Source of the DNA: Anagrus nilaparvatae | Lineage: Eukaryota; Arthropoda; Insecta; Hymenoptera; Mymaridae | Assembly: GCA_022575985.1 (NCBI GenBank) | Contig: JAKSXM010000278.1 | Span: 496,001-560,000 of the forward strand | Reading direction: 5' to 3' | DNA: 64,000 bases | Shown here: positions 33,762 to 44,430 of the stretch, one piece after another | How the letters are laid out: every line of letters starts with the position of its first letter | Numbering within the stretch: position 1 is the first letter of the stretch | Notes under the pieces: model-generated | Told to the model about the DNA's origin: nothing | The model's database searches: none | The model's input: the letters and a program-made list of their open reading frames with translations, nothing else | Translations under genes and position numbers: made by a program

Positions 33762-34124
33762 TGTCACCGTACATATTATGACAGAGAAGGGGAAGCTCTT
33801 CTATGTCAGGAGAAGGGTTCTTGGTTGAACGGAGTTGGGCGATAGAGGGACCAGTGGGACTGCAACTCTGATCGAGAGCAGTCGATGTATATTAATAATT
33901 AAATAAATATACCATGCGGTACTCCGTTAAGCAACTTAGTTATTATTTAAGAAGCATCTTCCTTAATCCCGCTCACCTCCTATATATTCAATCATCCGTT
34001 AAATGCAGTTTTCTTGGTTAGTGAGCACAGAGTGATTGATTACCTGGGGGTTAGGACAGTTAAGAATCATATTATAAACCAAGTGGCGACCGTGGTCGTG
34101 GTTCAGCCATTCAGTCCGGTGACA
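33762..34124 (+). repeat. 5' LTR of a second LTR retrotransposon
   Basis: The 363-bp segment begins TGTCACCG and ends CGGTGACA, perfect 8-bp inverted termini. It is followed after two bases by a tRNA primer site. It is less AT-rich than its flanks. The partner 3' LTR was not found, and the body is replaced by R1 sequence from about 34738. Confidence 0.88.
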
Positions 34125-34126
34125 TT

Positions 34127-34140
34127 TGGCGACCGTGACA
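34127..34140 (+). promoter_or_regulatory. Primer-binding site, tRNA-Arg type
   Basis: TGGCGACCGTGACA follows the LTR by two bases. From general knowledge this matches the tRNA-Arg primer site used by mdg1/412-type gypsy elements of flies. Confidence 0.8.
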
Positions 34141-34278
34141 GGACAATCCGCAGTGGATACGCGGATAAGTGGTGATCTAATAAGCGTTATCGCTAATCAA
34201 TAAGTGTTTTAAAATAGAAGTTTAATATTAATACAATTTAATAATATTAATATTGAAATCTGGCACGTGGTCGCAATC

Positions 34279-34737
34279 ATGGCGGAGGGACCAATTTCCG
34301 GTAAAGGCGGAAACAACAACTCAGAACGTAGACACAGACGAGTAACTTCCAAGCAGCCGATGCGCAGAAGAGACGACGCGTGGTCTGAACTGGAAAAAGA
34401 TGGAGATGATGACGACAGGGTTAGTTCGCAATCATTCCGAAGTGTGGGTAATGCGAGAAGGAACATCAGACCCCATCTCATCGATCAATGAATGTTGTGG
34501 AGCATCAGGACCATGGGCGCTTGGAGCAAGCATGGCGTGGTCGGCGTGAACAGCAATTGGCCAACAACATTGTCGAACGTAACCTGCTGGAAGAGAGATT
34601 CGACGATGGGATACAACAAAGAAATAACAGGGATTTTCAACATCGAGATGGAATAAACATCGACATGGAGGAACTCCAAAACGGCATCCGAGATGTGGAG
34701 ATGCAGAACCAAAGATACCGTGTAGTGCAGAAAGAGA
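34279..34737 (+). pseudogene. N-terminal gag-like fragment of the second LTR element
   Basis: Two overlapping frames (34279-34491 and 34488 onward) encode charged, Arg/Asp/Gln-rich sequence without Cys knuckles (RRDDAWSELEKDGDDDD, then LANNIVERNLLEERFDDG). The position directly after LTR and primer site marks it as the start of gag. The frame is broken near 34490 and ends where minus-strand R1 sequence begins at about 34738. Confidence 0.5.
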
Positions 34738-35803
34738 TACCGTGTGGTATCCGCAGGCGATCCTCACTGCCGCTTGTCTCTGTACCGACGATATTTTATG
34801 TCTGTACTTGTCAGTTTCTGTGGTCTTTGCCCAGACTTCTGATCCGTAGAGCAGGACAGAGTTGACGACTGACATCAGGAGCCTTCGTTTCCCTGGTTTG
34901 GAATCCTGGGTGTTTGGAAATCGTACTCGAGGGACCGGATCATGTCATCCCACCTGGCCGAGTTGAAAGCGTTTTTGACGTCAAGCGTTACCAGAAGGAC
35001 GTCCTTGTGAATTGCAGGCCGCTTTTCCCTATCAGCCTCTACGGTATCCACGACACGCCGAATGGCGTCTATCGTGGAATGCCCTTCACGAAAACCATGC
35101 TGCTCCTCAGAGAGACCACCGCTTTCCTCGATTGCCCTTCTGAGCCTTGCCCGGAGCAAGCTCTCCATCACCTTACCAATGGTATTTAACATACACAAAG
35201 GTCTGTAAGAAGATGGAGAGTCCGGGGCTCCCCCCTTGCCCTTGTTCAAGAGCACGAGACGTGCCACCTTCCACTGCTTTGGGAACACTCCAGCCACCAA
35301 ATACGCATTGAACATGCTTAACAAGATACCAGGGATTACTTTGACCGCTCTTTTGAGCACTTCCGCCGGTATCCCGTCCGTCCCCGCGCCTTGCCATTTT
35401 TCATGGCCTTTATGGCCTTGACCATCTCGCCTTCGCTGAACAGCGGCACTTCCTCCCTGGGTATCACCTCAACCGGGTTTTCCCGGATGGGCCTTTCAGG
35501 GAAGAGAGCACCGACGATCCGTTCAGTCGACGCCGCGTCCATCATGTTGTCAGACCCCCGGCTCAACTTGCCCATTACGACTTTGTAACCTAGGCTCCAG
35601 GGGTCCTTGTTTACATGTTCGCGTAATGAACGCAGACATCGAGCCTTGCTTTGACGGATGGCCTTGGCCAGCCGGTGTTTGGCGTCCTTATGTTCCTGAG
35701 AAAGAATGGTGGCCTCAGGTCTGTCCCGTGCTCTTTGCGCCTTTCGTCGTGTCCTGTGGCATTCCTTCCGGAGCTCAGCTATTTCGGGAGTCCACCAGTA
35801 CAC
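34738..35803 (-). pseudogene. R1-type ORF2: RT N-terminal part and post-RT segment joined by deletion
   Basis: The first part (35803-35336) reads YWWTPEIAELRKECHRTRR and an EMVKAIKAMKNGKA segment preceding RT. The next frame (35360-34919) has the fingers (SSYRPLCMLNTIGKVME), HGFREGHST and motif A (LVTLDVKNAFNSARW). Right after that the sequence jumps to GKRRLLMSVVNSVLLYGSEVW, the segment beyond RT, so the catalytic FADD/YADD box is missing. Frameshifts near 35340-35400 and at the junction. RT function is lost. Confidence 0.9.
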
Positions 35804-36500
35804 TTACTTTTTCCCTTTCCAGGGTCTGCGGCGAGGCATCGAGTCATCACAAGCCCCGCATAATAGAGACGTTACTTTCTTAACTAAGATTTCAGCCTCA
35901 TGGGGACTTGTGGCCCCTCCATGCCAAGCGGGGATGGACGCTGACTCGATTCGAAGATACTCCTGGAATCTGTTTCGTCCATTTTTGGGACGTTCCAACC
36001 CAAGGGGCGCCTCCAGTCGCCTATTCTCCCGGACGCAGCTTCTGTAGCAAAGGTTATGTCCGGGATAGAGACACGCCAACCCGGCCTCTCGTAGGTGGGC
36101 CTGTTGCCTCTATTCTGGAATACTAGTTTGCACCTAGTGGCCATTTCGAGCACCATTCGTCCCCTGGGGTTAGTCGTTGGCATCCCCCATTCCAGAGCCC
36201 TGGCGTTGAAGTCTCCACCAAGGATGACGCCACCAGTCGCCGTTCAGACCGTGCTCTCGATGCTGGTCAGCTTTGTAGCCAGCTCTGCCGAGTTGTCGTT
36301 TGGGGAGAGATAGCAACTTATGTAAGTTGTCTCCCCGCACTTGGCCCAGACGTGGCAATTCCCTTTCCCTTTGTTGGGTAAGAGATGTTTGGGCATATGG
36401 TGCAGCAGCCAGTGTCATCGGAAAGCCAGTACTTGTGGTTCATGTTTTAATATTGCTCGCTTAGTAAAAGGATATTTGCATCCTCTTCGCGAGCAATTTG
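35804..36500 (-). pseudogene. R1-type ORF2: apurinic-like endonuclease domain
   Basis: From about 36490 the frame contains LLLSEQY (stop follows), a CYLSPNDNSAELATKL segment, and the catalytic GGDFNARALEWGMPTTNPRG motif. PDITFATEAASGRIGDWR then follows near the C-terminus of the domain. This matches the endonuclease of R1/TRAS-type elements, which nicks the target to prime reverse transcription. There is at least one stop and two frameshifts, plus a change of frame around 36220. Confidence 0.88.
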
Positions 36501-37435
36501 ATCCAACAATGCACCAGCTTCCCGTGCGTGTAGCATGTTCCCTTGGAGAACCTTGATCATTTCCGATGACACCTGCTTCTCGCCACAGCCAGAGCCTCCC
36601 GATAACTGGGGCAGTTTCCCTCTCCAGGATAATGCTCCAAAGAGCACTCCTCCTTTCTGGTCTTGCAGAGGAAACACTCAGGCTTATCCTTGCTGCACTC
36701 TGTCCTCTTATGGCCATCTTCGCTACACTTTAAACACGCCTTACTTCTGTCTGGGCCTTTGCAGACATATTGGCTATGTCCATAGCCCAGACATTTGTAG
36801 CAGCGCCTCACGTCTGCACGGAGGCGCACTCTACTTGATGCCCATCCGATCTTGATTTTGCTCTTTTTGGCCAGGCGTAGAGCGTCGGCCTCAAGAAGGT
36901 CCACCACGGCCATCTGGCTTGTTGTACCTTTGGTTTTGAAAATGGACACCTGGAATAGGTCTGGAATAGGCAACAGCTGCCTGAATCTCCTGTTCTTTCG
37001 TGACTTCATCCAGATCTCGAATTTCGAGTTTTAGTGTCGGGATCAGTTCACGAACATTTGACTCAGGGCCCGTGGCCAACTTCACCGCTTCTTCAAGTTT
37101 TTGTCGGTCCTCGATGGCCTCCAACTCAATAAGGACGCTGCTGTTTTGAGTTTTCCTAATGTGGTGGACCTTCGCGCCAGATTCTTCGAGGTTAACGTTT
37201 CTCTTTAAATCAAGAAGCGTTTCCTCGTAGGATTTGCCCGCCACTGGGGTAATCTGGAAGGCTTCCTTCCTTTTCCTATACCTGCGCCTTGCCACCTTGG
37301 GAGGTACTTTACCTTTTTCTGCAGGTTCCTTTGTTGGCTAGGGCTTTTTGGCCCTGGGCTTTTTCTTTTTCTAACCCTTTACCAGCCAATTTTCCTCCTT
37401 GTCCAGTGGCTTCTTAGGTACCTGATTTTGCTGCT
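36501..37435 (-). pseudogene. R1-type ORF1 (gag-like) with three zinc knuckles
   Basis: A Lys/Arg-rich N-terminus (37435-37260, two stops) leads to the open frame 37295-36985, with a central ITPVAGKSYEETLLDLKRNV segment. A frameshift near 36985 leads to a basic stretch and knuckles CYKCLGYGHSQYVC, CLKCSEDGHKRTEC and CFLC. Two complete CCHC plus a third knuckle is the usual R1-clade ORF1 pattern, binding element RNA. ORF1 and ORF2 overlap slightly. Confidence 0.85.
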
Positions 37436-37437
37436 CC

Positions 37438-38316
37438 TGTCCATCATTATTGAATCATTAATAGAAACATATATTCCATTTCCATCTGCTAAAGAATGGG
37501 TTACCATAGCAAAAAATATGCAGTACCACTGGGATATGCCAAGTTGTATGGGAGCAATTGATGGGCGACATCTAAGAATGAAGTCACCTCCCCACAGTGG
37601 TAGTTTTTTTTTATAATTATAAAAAATTTTTCAGTATGGTTTTGATGGCCTGCATTTCATCGATTAACGTGGGTACAGATTGGTGATTATGGTAAAAAAA
37701 ATATTATTTTAATTTATCAAGTACATTGAACGTATTATTAATAACATTATTTATTTGCAGGTCATCAAATGATGCTGGAATATTTAATAATTCTGAACTA
37801 GGGATCGGGCTTCAACATAACTTGCTTGATTTTCCAGATCCGAAACCCCTACCAGATGCAGATATCAATGTTCCATACTATTTTGTTGGAGATGGTGGGT
37901 TTGGATTGAGATCAAGATTAATTACTTCCTTTGGAAGATCAAATGCATTATCAGACCCAGAAAAAAATTTTAACTATAGATTATCAAGGGCAAGGCGTAT
38001 AATAGAATGCGCATTTGGTATTCTAGTTAAAAGATGGAGGATTTTGGAATATCCTAGTAATTTTAAAATTTCTACAATTGAAGAAATACATTTGACCTTA
38101 ATCTGTTTACATAATTTTTTGATTACAACTGAACTTGCTTTAGACCCCAGTGAAAGACGCTACACCTCAGATATAGATCAGATTCCAAATAATGAAGATG
38201 AGGGTCTTGTTGAAAATAATGATATCGTTGAACCTACTGGCTCATTAATACGCAACATCTTGACTCGATATTTTTGTACAACTGGAAGTATCAGATTTCA
38301 GTGGAATAAAATTTAA
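37438..38316 (+). pseudogene. PIF/Harbinger transposase (DDE nuclease), N-terminally truncated
   Basis: Exon A (37438-37691) contains the first catalytic Asp (MGAIDGRHL), then a run of T with a one-base frameshift before YNYKKFFSMVLMA. An intron (37692-37760, GTAAAA to TTTGCAG) precedes exon B (37761-38316), with the second Asp (YYFVGDGGFGL) and the Glu in RRIIECAFGILVKRW. The DDE triad is therefore present, but the frame has at least two shifts. The N-terminal helix-turn-helix part is cut by the R1 block. Such transposases act with a MADF/Myb-type partner, and MADF-like genes lie on both sides here. Confidence 0.88.
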
Positions 38317-38889
38317 AACAGTAATTTGCAGCCATCATCAATATTTTATAATAATTGTATTAATGCATAATTATTATCACCTTAACATTCAAAATTTAAG
38401 CATAAGCTTTTAGTTATTTGAATATTTAAATAAATGAAATTTGAAAATTTTTCAGAATTAACTTTGCTCGTATACTTTCTGTAACATGTAAATCAAAATC
38501 ATACATTAAACAAAAATATATATTGTAAAATATAATTCAAAACAGGTTTTTTTTTTTTTATCAAATAAAATTTATCCTTCTTTTAAAAACCTCCATTAAA
38601 TAAAAAAATTATGAACGGCATAAATTAGAATGCAATTAAAGTCATTACCTCGGACAAAGAAAACTTTTTTTCTGATGAATGAAAAAAAAAGAAAATGTTT
38701 AACATTTACAAAATGTTGCATATAATTCTGCAATGAGAAGATTGCATATCTGATAAGCAGGGTCATAAAATTTTTACATAAAAAAATGCCTAATTTGTAG
38801 TTTAAAAAATAGGTATTGAAATTCGTTTGTCAAGTTTTTATTTACTTCTTTTCAATTTTTTTCGATACGAAATATTCTTTCTATAATTA
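38317..38889. other. AT-rich downstream region of the Harbinger copy
   Basis: No frame; no terminal inverted repeat recognised. Confidence 0.4.
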
Positions 38890-39700
38890 ATAAAAAAATA
38901 TTTTGTAAAACAAAATATTGATGTAAAATATATATAAATTTACATTGGTATACCTATTTTTAATTTTCTAAAAAACTTTTTATTTCATTACAGAATAAGC
39001 ATTTGCTATTGAAAGAAATTGCGAAAAATAAGTGAATAAAAATTCGAAAAAAATATTTATACACATCTAAATGTTTTATGCCTACATTTTTTTTTACAAA
39101 AGTTTTTTTAAATTATTTATGAAAAAAAAATTTTACCATTCAAAGATTCTGCAAAAAAAAAAGTAAATTCTAATTTGCAAAAAAATATTAAATTTATGCT
39201 GAGATGTAAAATAAAAAATAAGTATGTAAACTATATAGAAATAAAAATTGTATGCCTATTTTTTATTTTACATAACAGCATCAATTTTAGTATATTTCTT
39301 TAAGTTTAAAAAATATTTTGTAAAACAAAAAATTTATGTAAAATATATATAAATATACATTTTTATACCTATTTTTAATTTATAGAACAAACCTTTGTTA
39401 TTAAAAGAAATTGCGAAAAAAATAAAATAAAAATTCGAAAAAAATATTTACATCTAAATGTTTTATACCTGCATTTTTATTTTACAAAATTTTTTGACAT
39501 TATTTATCAAAAAATATTTCCTACTAAACGATTCTGCAAAAAAAAAGTAAATTCACATTTGAAAAAAAATATTAACTTTATGCTGTGATGTAAAATCAAA
39601 AATAGGTATGTAAACTGTATAGAAAAAAAAAATTGTTTATATACCTATTTTTTATTTTACATCACAGCATTAATTTGAGTATATTTGTTTAATAAGTTTT
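38890..39700. repeat. Two tandem units of about 395 bp with internal hairpins
   Basis: Copies at about 38900-39300 and 39310-39695 share AAATATATATAAATTTACAT-type text, ATTCGAAAAAAATATTTA and GATTCTGCAAAAAAAAAGTA in order. At the end of each unit, TATGCTGNGATGTAAAAT is matched by an inverted ATTTTACATNACAGCAT about 60 bases later. Non-coding. Confidence 0.8.
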
Positions 39701-40134
39701 GTATTTACTTTTTTCGCAGTTTCTTTCAACACGGAATATTTTTTCTATAAATTATTTTTTTAGGTAGACTTTTATTTATAAATATATTTTGTAAGAAAAT
39801 CTAAACATTTATAAAAAAATTAATATCATGTAGGTATTTCAGATTTCTACTAAGTAAGCATATATAATAGCATGCAATTTTCTAGAAGAGAAACATACAT
39901 TAAAATAAAAATTATTTATATAAATATCATAATAAAATAAATAAATTGTGAAAAAAAACAAAATTATTTAAAACGGAATGGGATTTATGCAACAGGGCTA
40001 CGGTTTTATGGTCAACTCATTAAAACTTGGTTTCAACTTGCTACTTTTCTTCGGTAACAATATATTAAACAACAATTGAACTCGTGCTTCTTTTTTTCTT
40101 AAATAATATATAACAGTGTAATTATTGATACAAA
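39701..40134. other. AT-rich upstream region of the short MADF-like gene
   Basis: No frame. The 40000-40100 part is less AT-biased and probably holds the promoter; no motif is clear enough to call. Confidence 0.4.
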
Positions 40135-40933
40135 ATGGAACGAATTAATATTGAAGAAGAACAAACTTTCGAGGAAGTAACTTTTTTAATTAAAAATGTC
40201 AAGGAAAGAAGTGTTTTATGGGAAAAATCCCATTTTTTAATGAGTTGTCCAAATCATCGTATGACGCACTTTAAAGAAATCGCAGGAGAAATGGGAACCC
40301 ATTTTGGATTTGATTTCATTCGTAAGTACAGAAAAAGTAAAATATATTATAATATTTTAGATATATTTATATACATATCTATATTTATGATCATTTAGTA
40401 GAGCTTGATGTAGTCTCTAGGAAATTTCGCAAAACATTTTTTTTCTTTTTGATAATTTAAAACTGTTGCAAAAATTTTCCAAACAACTAATATTAACTAT
40501 TTCTTTATTTTTTCCATTCAAGAAAATTAAAAGCAATTTTTACCTTTTTCACATTTATATACCTATACTTATAAATATTTTAAATTTGAACAATATTAAA
40601 AAGAAGTAAATTTAAGTGTTGAATTATAGCTCATTAATTAATGAATGGTATATGATTTTTATTTTTGCAGCCAAAGAACTAATGATAATATGGGAACAGT
40701 TAGAAGAAGAGTATCCAGAATCATATGATTTTGAAGAAAACGAAGCTGATCATCCTTTTGCATACTATTTTAACTTTATGAAACCTGTAATATTAAAAGA
40801 AGAAAAACAAAGATTAGAGATTGAAAGAGAAGACAACTTCTATAAAAATGAAAGCAAAAGAAAAGAGCTATTAGCTGAATGCAGAATAATAGCTGATGAT
40901 TATAAAAAAGAGCAAAAATTAAAAAATAAGTAA
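40135..40933 (+). CDS. Short MADF-like gene, two exons, apparently intact
   Basis: Exon 1 is 40135-40321 with donor GTAAGT. Exon 2 is 40671-40933 after ATTTTTGCAG. The phase-1 join gives 450 coding bases and 149 residues. Residues 12-75 follow the MADF pattern (VTFLIKNVKERSVLWEKSHF, then FKEIAGEMG and IIWEQLEEEYPESY). The C-terminal third is a highly charged helix (EEKQRLEIEREDNFYKNESK). The domain boundary coincides with the intron, as in the other MADF genes here. Likely a DNA-binding accessory of the Harbinger group; a host role is possible. Confidence 0.65.
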
Positions 40934-41624
40934 TTGTATAAACTTTGATAAAAGTTCATGATATTAATAATTTAATTTTAATTTTTTTTTTAGTATTAAT
41001 ATTTTAATATTTTTTTTTGCATGATACCTACAATTTAAATAGTATTTTTATAAAACTTTGTAAGCAGACATTAACATATTTTTTATTTTATAAGCTTATA
41101 ATAAATGTATAACATAATTTTTTAATTCAAAATCCCTTTATTTATTGTTACTGACCTTGTTACTCATCTTTTGAATATACAACATCAAAACGAATTAAAA
41201 AAAGTTTAAAAAATAATTTCTTTGTTAATTAGACAAAGTATACATAATTAACATATAAAATATTTGAAATTTTTAAATTCAATACACATTTTTTTCATAT
41301 AAATTATTCATTAGCTATTTTAATAATTGAAGATTAATTATTATTAAAACAAGCATCGCATTATATACAATTTTTCAACAAACACAATAAACCCAGTTAT
41401 TATTTGTGCAATTTCTTAAAAATGAAATTTTTTTTTTATTTTATAAAATATGTATACTTTCTTTTTTTGACAATTTGAGATAAAAAACAATAAACTGCGA
41501 GAAGTTGAAATTCATATAATATTAATATTATTAATATTCATTTCTTGCAAAAAACCCCCACAAATTATTCAGCAGTATTATAAACAGCGAAAACAAAAAT
41601 TCATAAAAACCTTTAAATTTTTTG
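40934..41624. other. AT-rich interval without a recognised gene
   Basis: No frame or repeat of note. Confidence 0.5.
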
Positions 41625-42557
41625 CTTATAGTTTTGAATATCTAATAGCATTGCGTTCATCATCTTCTCTCTAGCATTTATATCTAAATCTTTAAAAGCT
41701 TCTTGGAAAAAAGCTTTAAAAACATCAAAAGGTCCAGATAGAGAATTATTGTTTAAATTCAAACTCCAATCAAACATTTCAGTGCAATTTTTAATTATCG
41801 ATGATTAATTTGACATTTCTTCTATAAAACTTTTTTCTCAATGTAAAAGTTATCAGGCTCTGGTAAAGTAAAATTTTTACGAGCTTTTAACATCTTATTG
41901 TCTTCAGCGTCCCAGATACTAATTTTTTTTGGTTTTTCTGGAGCTGATGAGGTTCCGCATTGACTTGGCACATAAGTTTCAGCAGAAGGCATACTCGACA
42001 TTCTTTGTTCACTCAATTCTGCTGTAAAACAAGATTCTTCTTTTTCCCAATCTTGTTTATAAAATTTATCTGCAGCTGGAACAATAAGACCACTCTTCTG
42101 TCTATCTGAAACTTTAGCATTTACAGTACTACAATTTATGTCTTTTAATATTGATATTGATGAAATACCAGAACGATGGCTGAATTTAAAATCTGTAAAA
42201 TGCATCTTATCAAATAAATTTTTAAAAATTGGATGAATTTGTTGGACTCCAGCTCCAGATCTAACTTTGCATTCTTTGTTTTTATTTTCTAAATATGCTT
42301 TCTGTAGCTTTTCCCAACAGGACTTAACAGTTTCAACTAAAATAATTTTAAAATAAAAATAAGTATATCAATTAATATATTTAAATAATTATTCAGTCAT
42401 TACCAGTGATATGTCGTTTGCATTCTTTGCTTAAAAATTCAGCAATTTCTGAATAGGCCTCATCTTTTTTTTGTGTGTTCAAGTACAAGTTGTGGCTCCT
42501 ATCTTAGATAAGAGGGTACTTTTCAACTTGTAAAATTACGTGCTCTCCAAAAAGCAT
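41625..42557 (-). pseudogene. MADF-like gene in the right arm, broken by an early stop
   Basis: The inverted counterpart of the gene at 29724. It begins MLFGEHVILQVEKYPLI and then has TAA (42506-42504) where the other copy has a Tyr codon. An intron follows (about 42403-42339), then a long frame 42205-41822 with GISSISILKDINCSTVNAK and a conserved ARKNFTLPEPDNFYIEK. A one-base shift near 41830 leads to a C-terminal frame with FDVFKAFFQEAFKDLDINAR. Homology with the left copy ends near residue 150; the C-termini are different relatives of one family. Confidence 0.7.
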
Positions 42558-43495
42558 TATTAATTAAATTTATCTAATTTTATAGTATTTAATTAAATTT
42601 AGATTTTTCTTTCTATATCAGGAATAATGAGTTCATAACTTTATAAGGGAGGTTATCCGATGTTAACTAATTAGGATTCTACTATATCGGCCACTTTTGT
42701 TTTTTTTGTTGGTGAAAATTTCTTATTTTATTTACTTAAATTTAAATATGCACATAATGAAGTCAAATTTTTTAATTGAAAGTGCAATAAGCTGCGAAAA
42801 ATTTTTTCAATGCAAATTTTACTAACATTACTTTAGTATAAATCAATTGATTAAGTTAAAATAATTTATTATGAAATTTCATATTAATTCTAATGAAATT
42901 TAAAATTGTCTGTCATAAATTTTTTTTTTTTACATTAAATTTCATTTTTATTTATTAATAAAAGTAATGCAAAATTAGAAACCATAAATAACGTAAAAAA
43001 GATTTTCTTAAATAAATGCTCATACACCTTTTCTCTTTCTCTTTGAATAATTTTACAAAATAATTACATATAATATATACAAATTTTTATTTACATTCAC
43101 TTTATTTACAGAACCACATTTGTTTTTACAGATCTTTTATTATTTTAAATATACTTAATTAATTTACAAGACACATTTTATTAATTTATAATTTAAATGT
43201 TTCTTAAATTCTTATTTATAAAAGTAAACTATTCAAATATAATTTATAAGAAAAATTTTCCTAATAAAAAGTGCAAATAAAGAAAAAAATTTTTCAAGTC
43301 TTTTTAATCGCATCTTACTGTATAATAATTGCTCTCTATAGAGAAGAGCTTTTATCGAGTAAGATTTTAAATTATTAATGTAACCAATCATTCATAAACT
43401 TCTGGGACTTGAAATTCTATCGCCAATCTATAATCTAAAAAAAGATTTAAAAAGTTATTTACTTTGTAATTGTAAAAAGGTTAATTTGTGCATAC
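42090..43495. repeat. Right arm of the long inverted duplication
   Basis: Inverted copy of 28735-30250, with scattered substitutions and lacking the approximately 190-bp insertion of the left arm. The outer end lies near 43490, where both arms share TTTTACAATTACAAAGTAAA. Confidence 0.9.
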
Positions 43496-43591
43496 TTTAA
43501 ATTTGTATTACTTGAGAACAAAATTGAGGAATCGACATTTGCAGTAATGGTTGATTAATTGTTGACGAGTACATAAACATTGCTTAATGCA

Positions 43592-43723
43592 TATAGCATA
43601 ACTTCTTATAGGTGATGTTACTTAAAAGATAACACCGCTGGAAATGTCGAATATGATTATAGCATAACTTCTTATAGGTGATGTTACTTAAAAGATAACA
43701 CCGCTGGAAATGTCGAATATGAT
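43592..43723 (+). repeat. Perfect tandem duplication of 66 bp
   Basis: 43592-43657 and 43658-43723 are identical by eye. Each contains a dyad (GGTGATGTTA and TAACACC). It lies just outside the right arm of the inverted duplication. Confidence 0.93.
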
Positions 43724-43859
43724 TGCAACAATCATGTCTGCTAGTAAAATGAATTCTTCCACTAGACTAAAAGTTTTATTTTTATTTTTGTTACTTAAAT
43801 ATTTAATAAAAACTACAATTAATTATTACCTATTACTATCTTTTCTTTCTTTTCTCAAT

Positions 43860-44430
43860 TTAAATGAACCTGGACAACCAGTTTGTTAATCCAAGAAAAT
43901 GAATAATTTGGATTAAGCGCAAAGAGATTAAATAACCATCAACTTCTGTACTGCGCTGCTGTTGCACTTTATATTGTTTACATCATAACCAGGTAATAAT
44001 GATCATAAATTGCACAATTGAAGTGGTAGAATATATGATACGCTTTATCTACCATGTAAACTTTTGTAGAACGTTCAGCTGCTTTTACATCCAAAGATGC
44101 AGTAAGGAAACGAGTTACATCAGAAATACCTAGTTAACATTTTAAATACCTAATTAACATCATCTAAATCTACAGCAGTAGCTGGATCAATTTGTAAAAA
44201 TACATGTAAATGGACCAGTTAAACTTGATTTCAATTCAATACTTCTTGTCGTTCCTTGGTTTTTTTCTCTTGCTGTTCCTTCAGCTCGGTGTAAATAAGA
44301 AACAAACTGAAAATCAATTATTAAGTTTCTTGAAATTACATAATCCCAATCAACGTTTTTAAAAAAATCTTCTGGACTAAATTTTGGCAGGGATCTAATT
44401 CCTTTATGATAAACGAGTCCCTATCAGCAT
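43860..44430 (-). pseudogene. Relic with RNase II/DIS3-type catalytic signature
   Basis: Minus-strand translation contains IDPATAVDLDDV (about 44190-44155), the D-x5-D-x-D-D pattern of the RNB exoribonuclease active site. About 25 codons later it contains ISDVTRFL and then DVKAAERSTKVYMVDKAYH, in the order found in RNase II/R, DIS3 and DIS3L2. Upstream lies PKFSPEDFFKNVDWDYVISR (less diagnostic). Frames change several times and stops occur. The segment after the active site carries a small duplication (TAGGTATTT twice). No flanking domains were recognised. Probably a decayed gene copy or retrocopy. Confidence 0.55.

Larger units (their letters stand above)
34738..37437 (-). mobile_element. 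R1-clade non-LTR retrotransposon, rearranged and internally deleted
   Basis: On the minus strand: ORF1 with zinc knuckles, then ORF2 with endonuclease, start of RT, and post-RT segment. RT is deleted between motif A and the thumb at about 34918. No 3' end or poly(A) is present: the copy stops near 34738 against the gag-like fragment, where ACGGTATC is repeated on both sides of the junction. The 5' side abuts the Harbinger coding sequence at about 37437. No target duplication was recognised, so the block looks rearranged rather than simply inserted. The sequence is clearly GC-richer than its surroundings. Confidence 0.85.
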
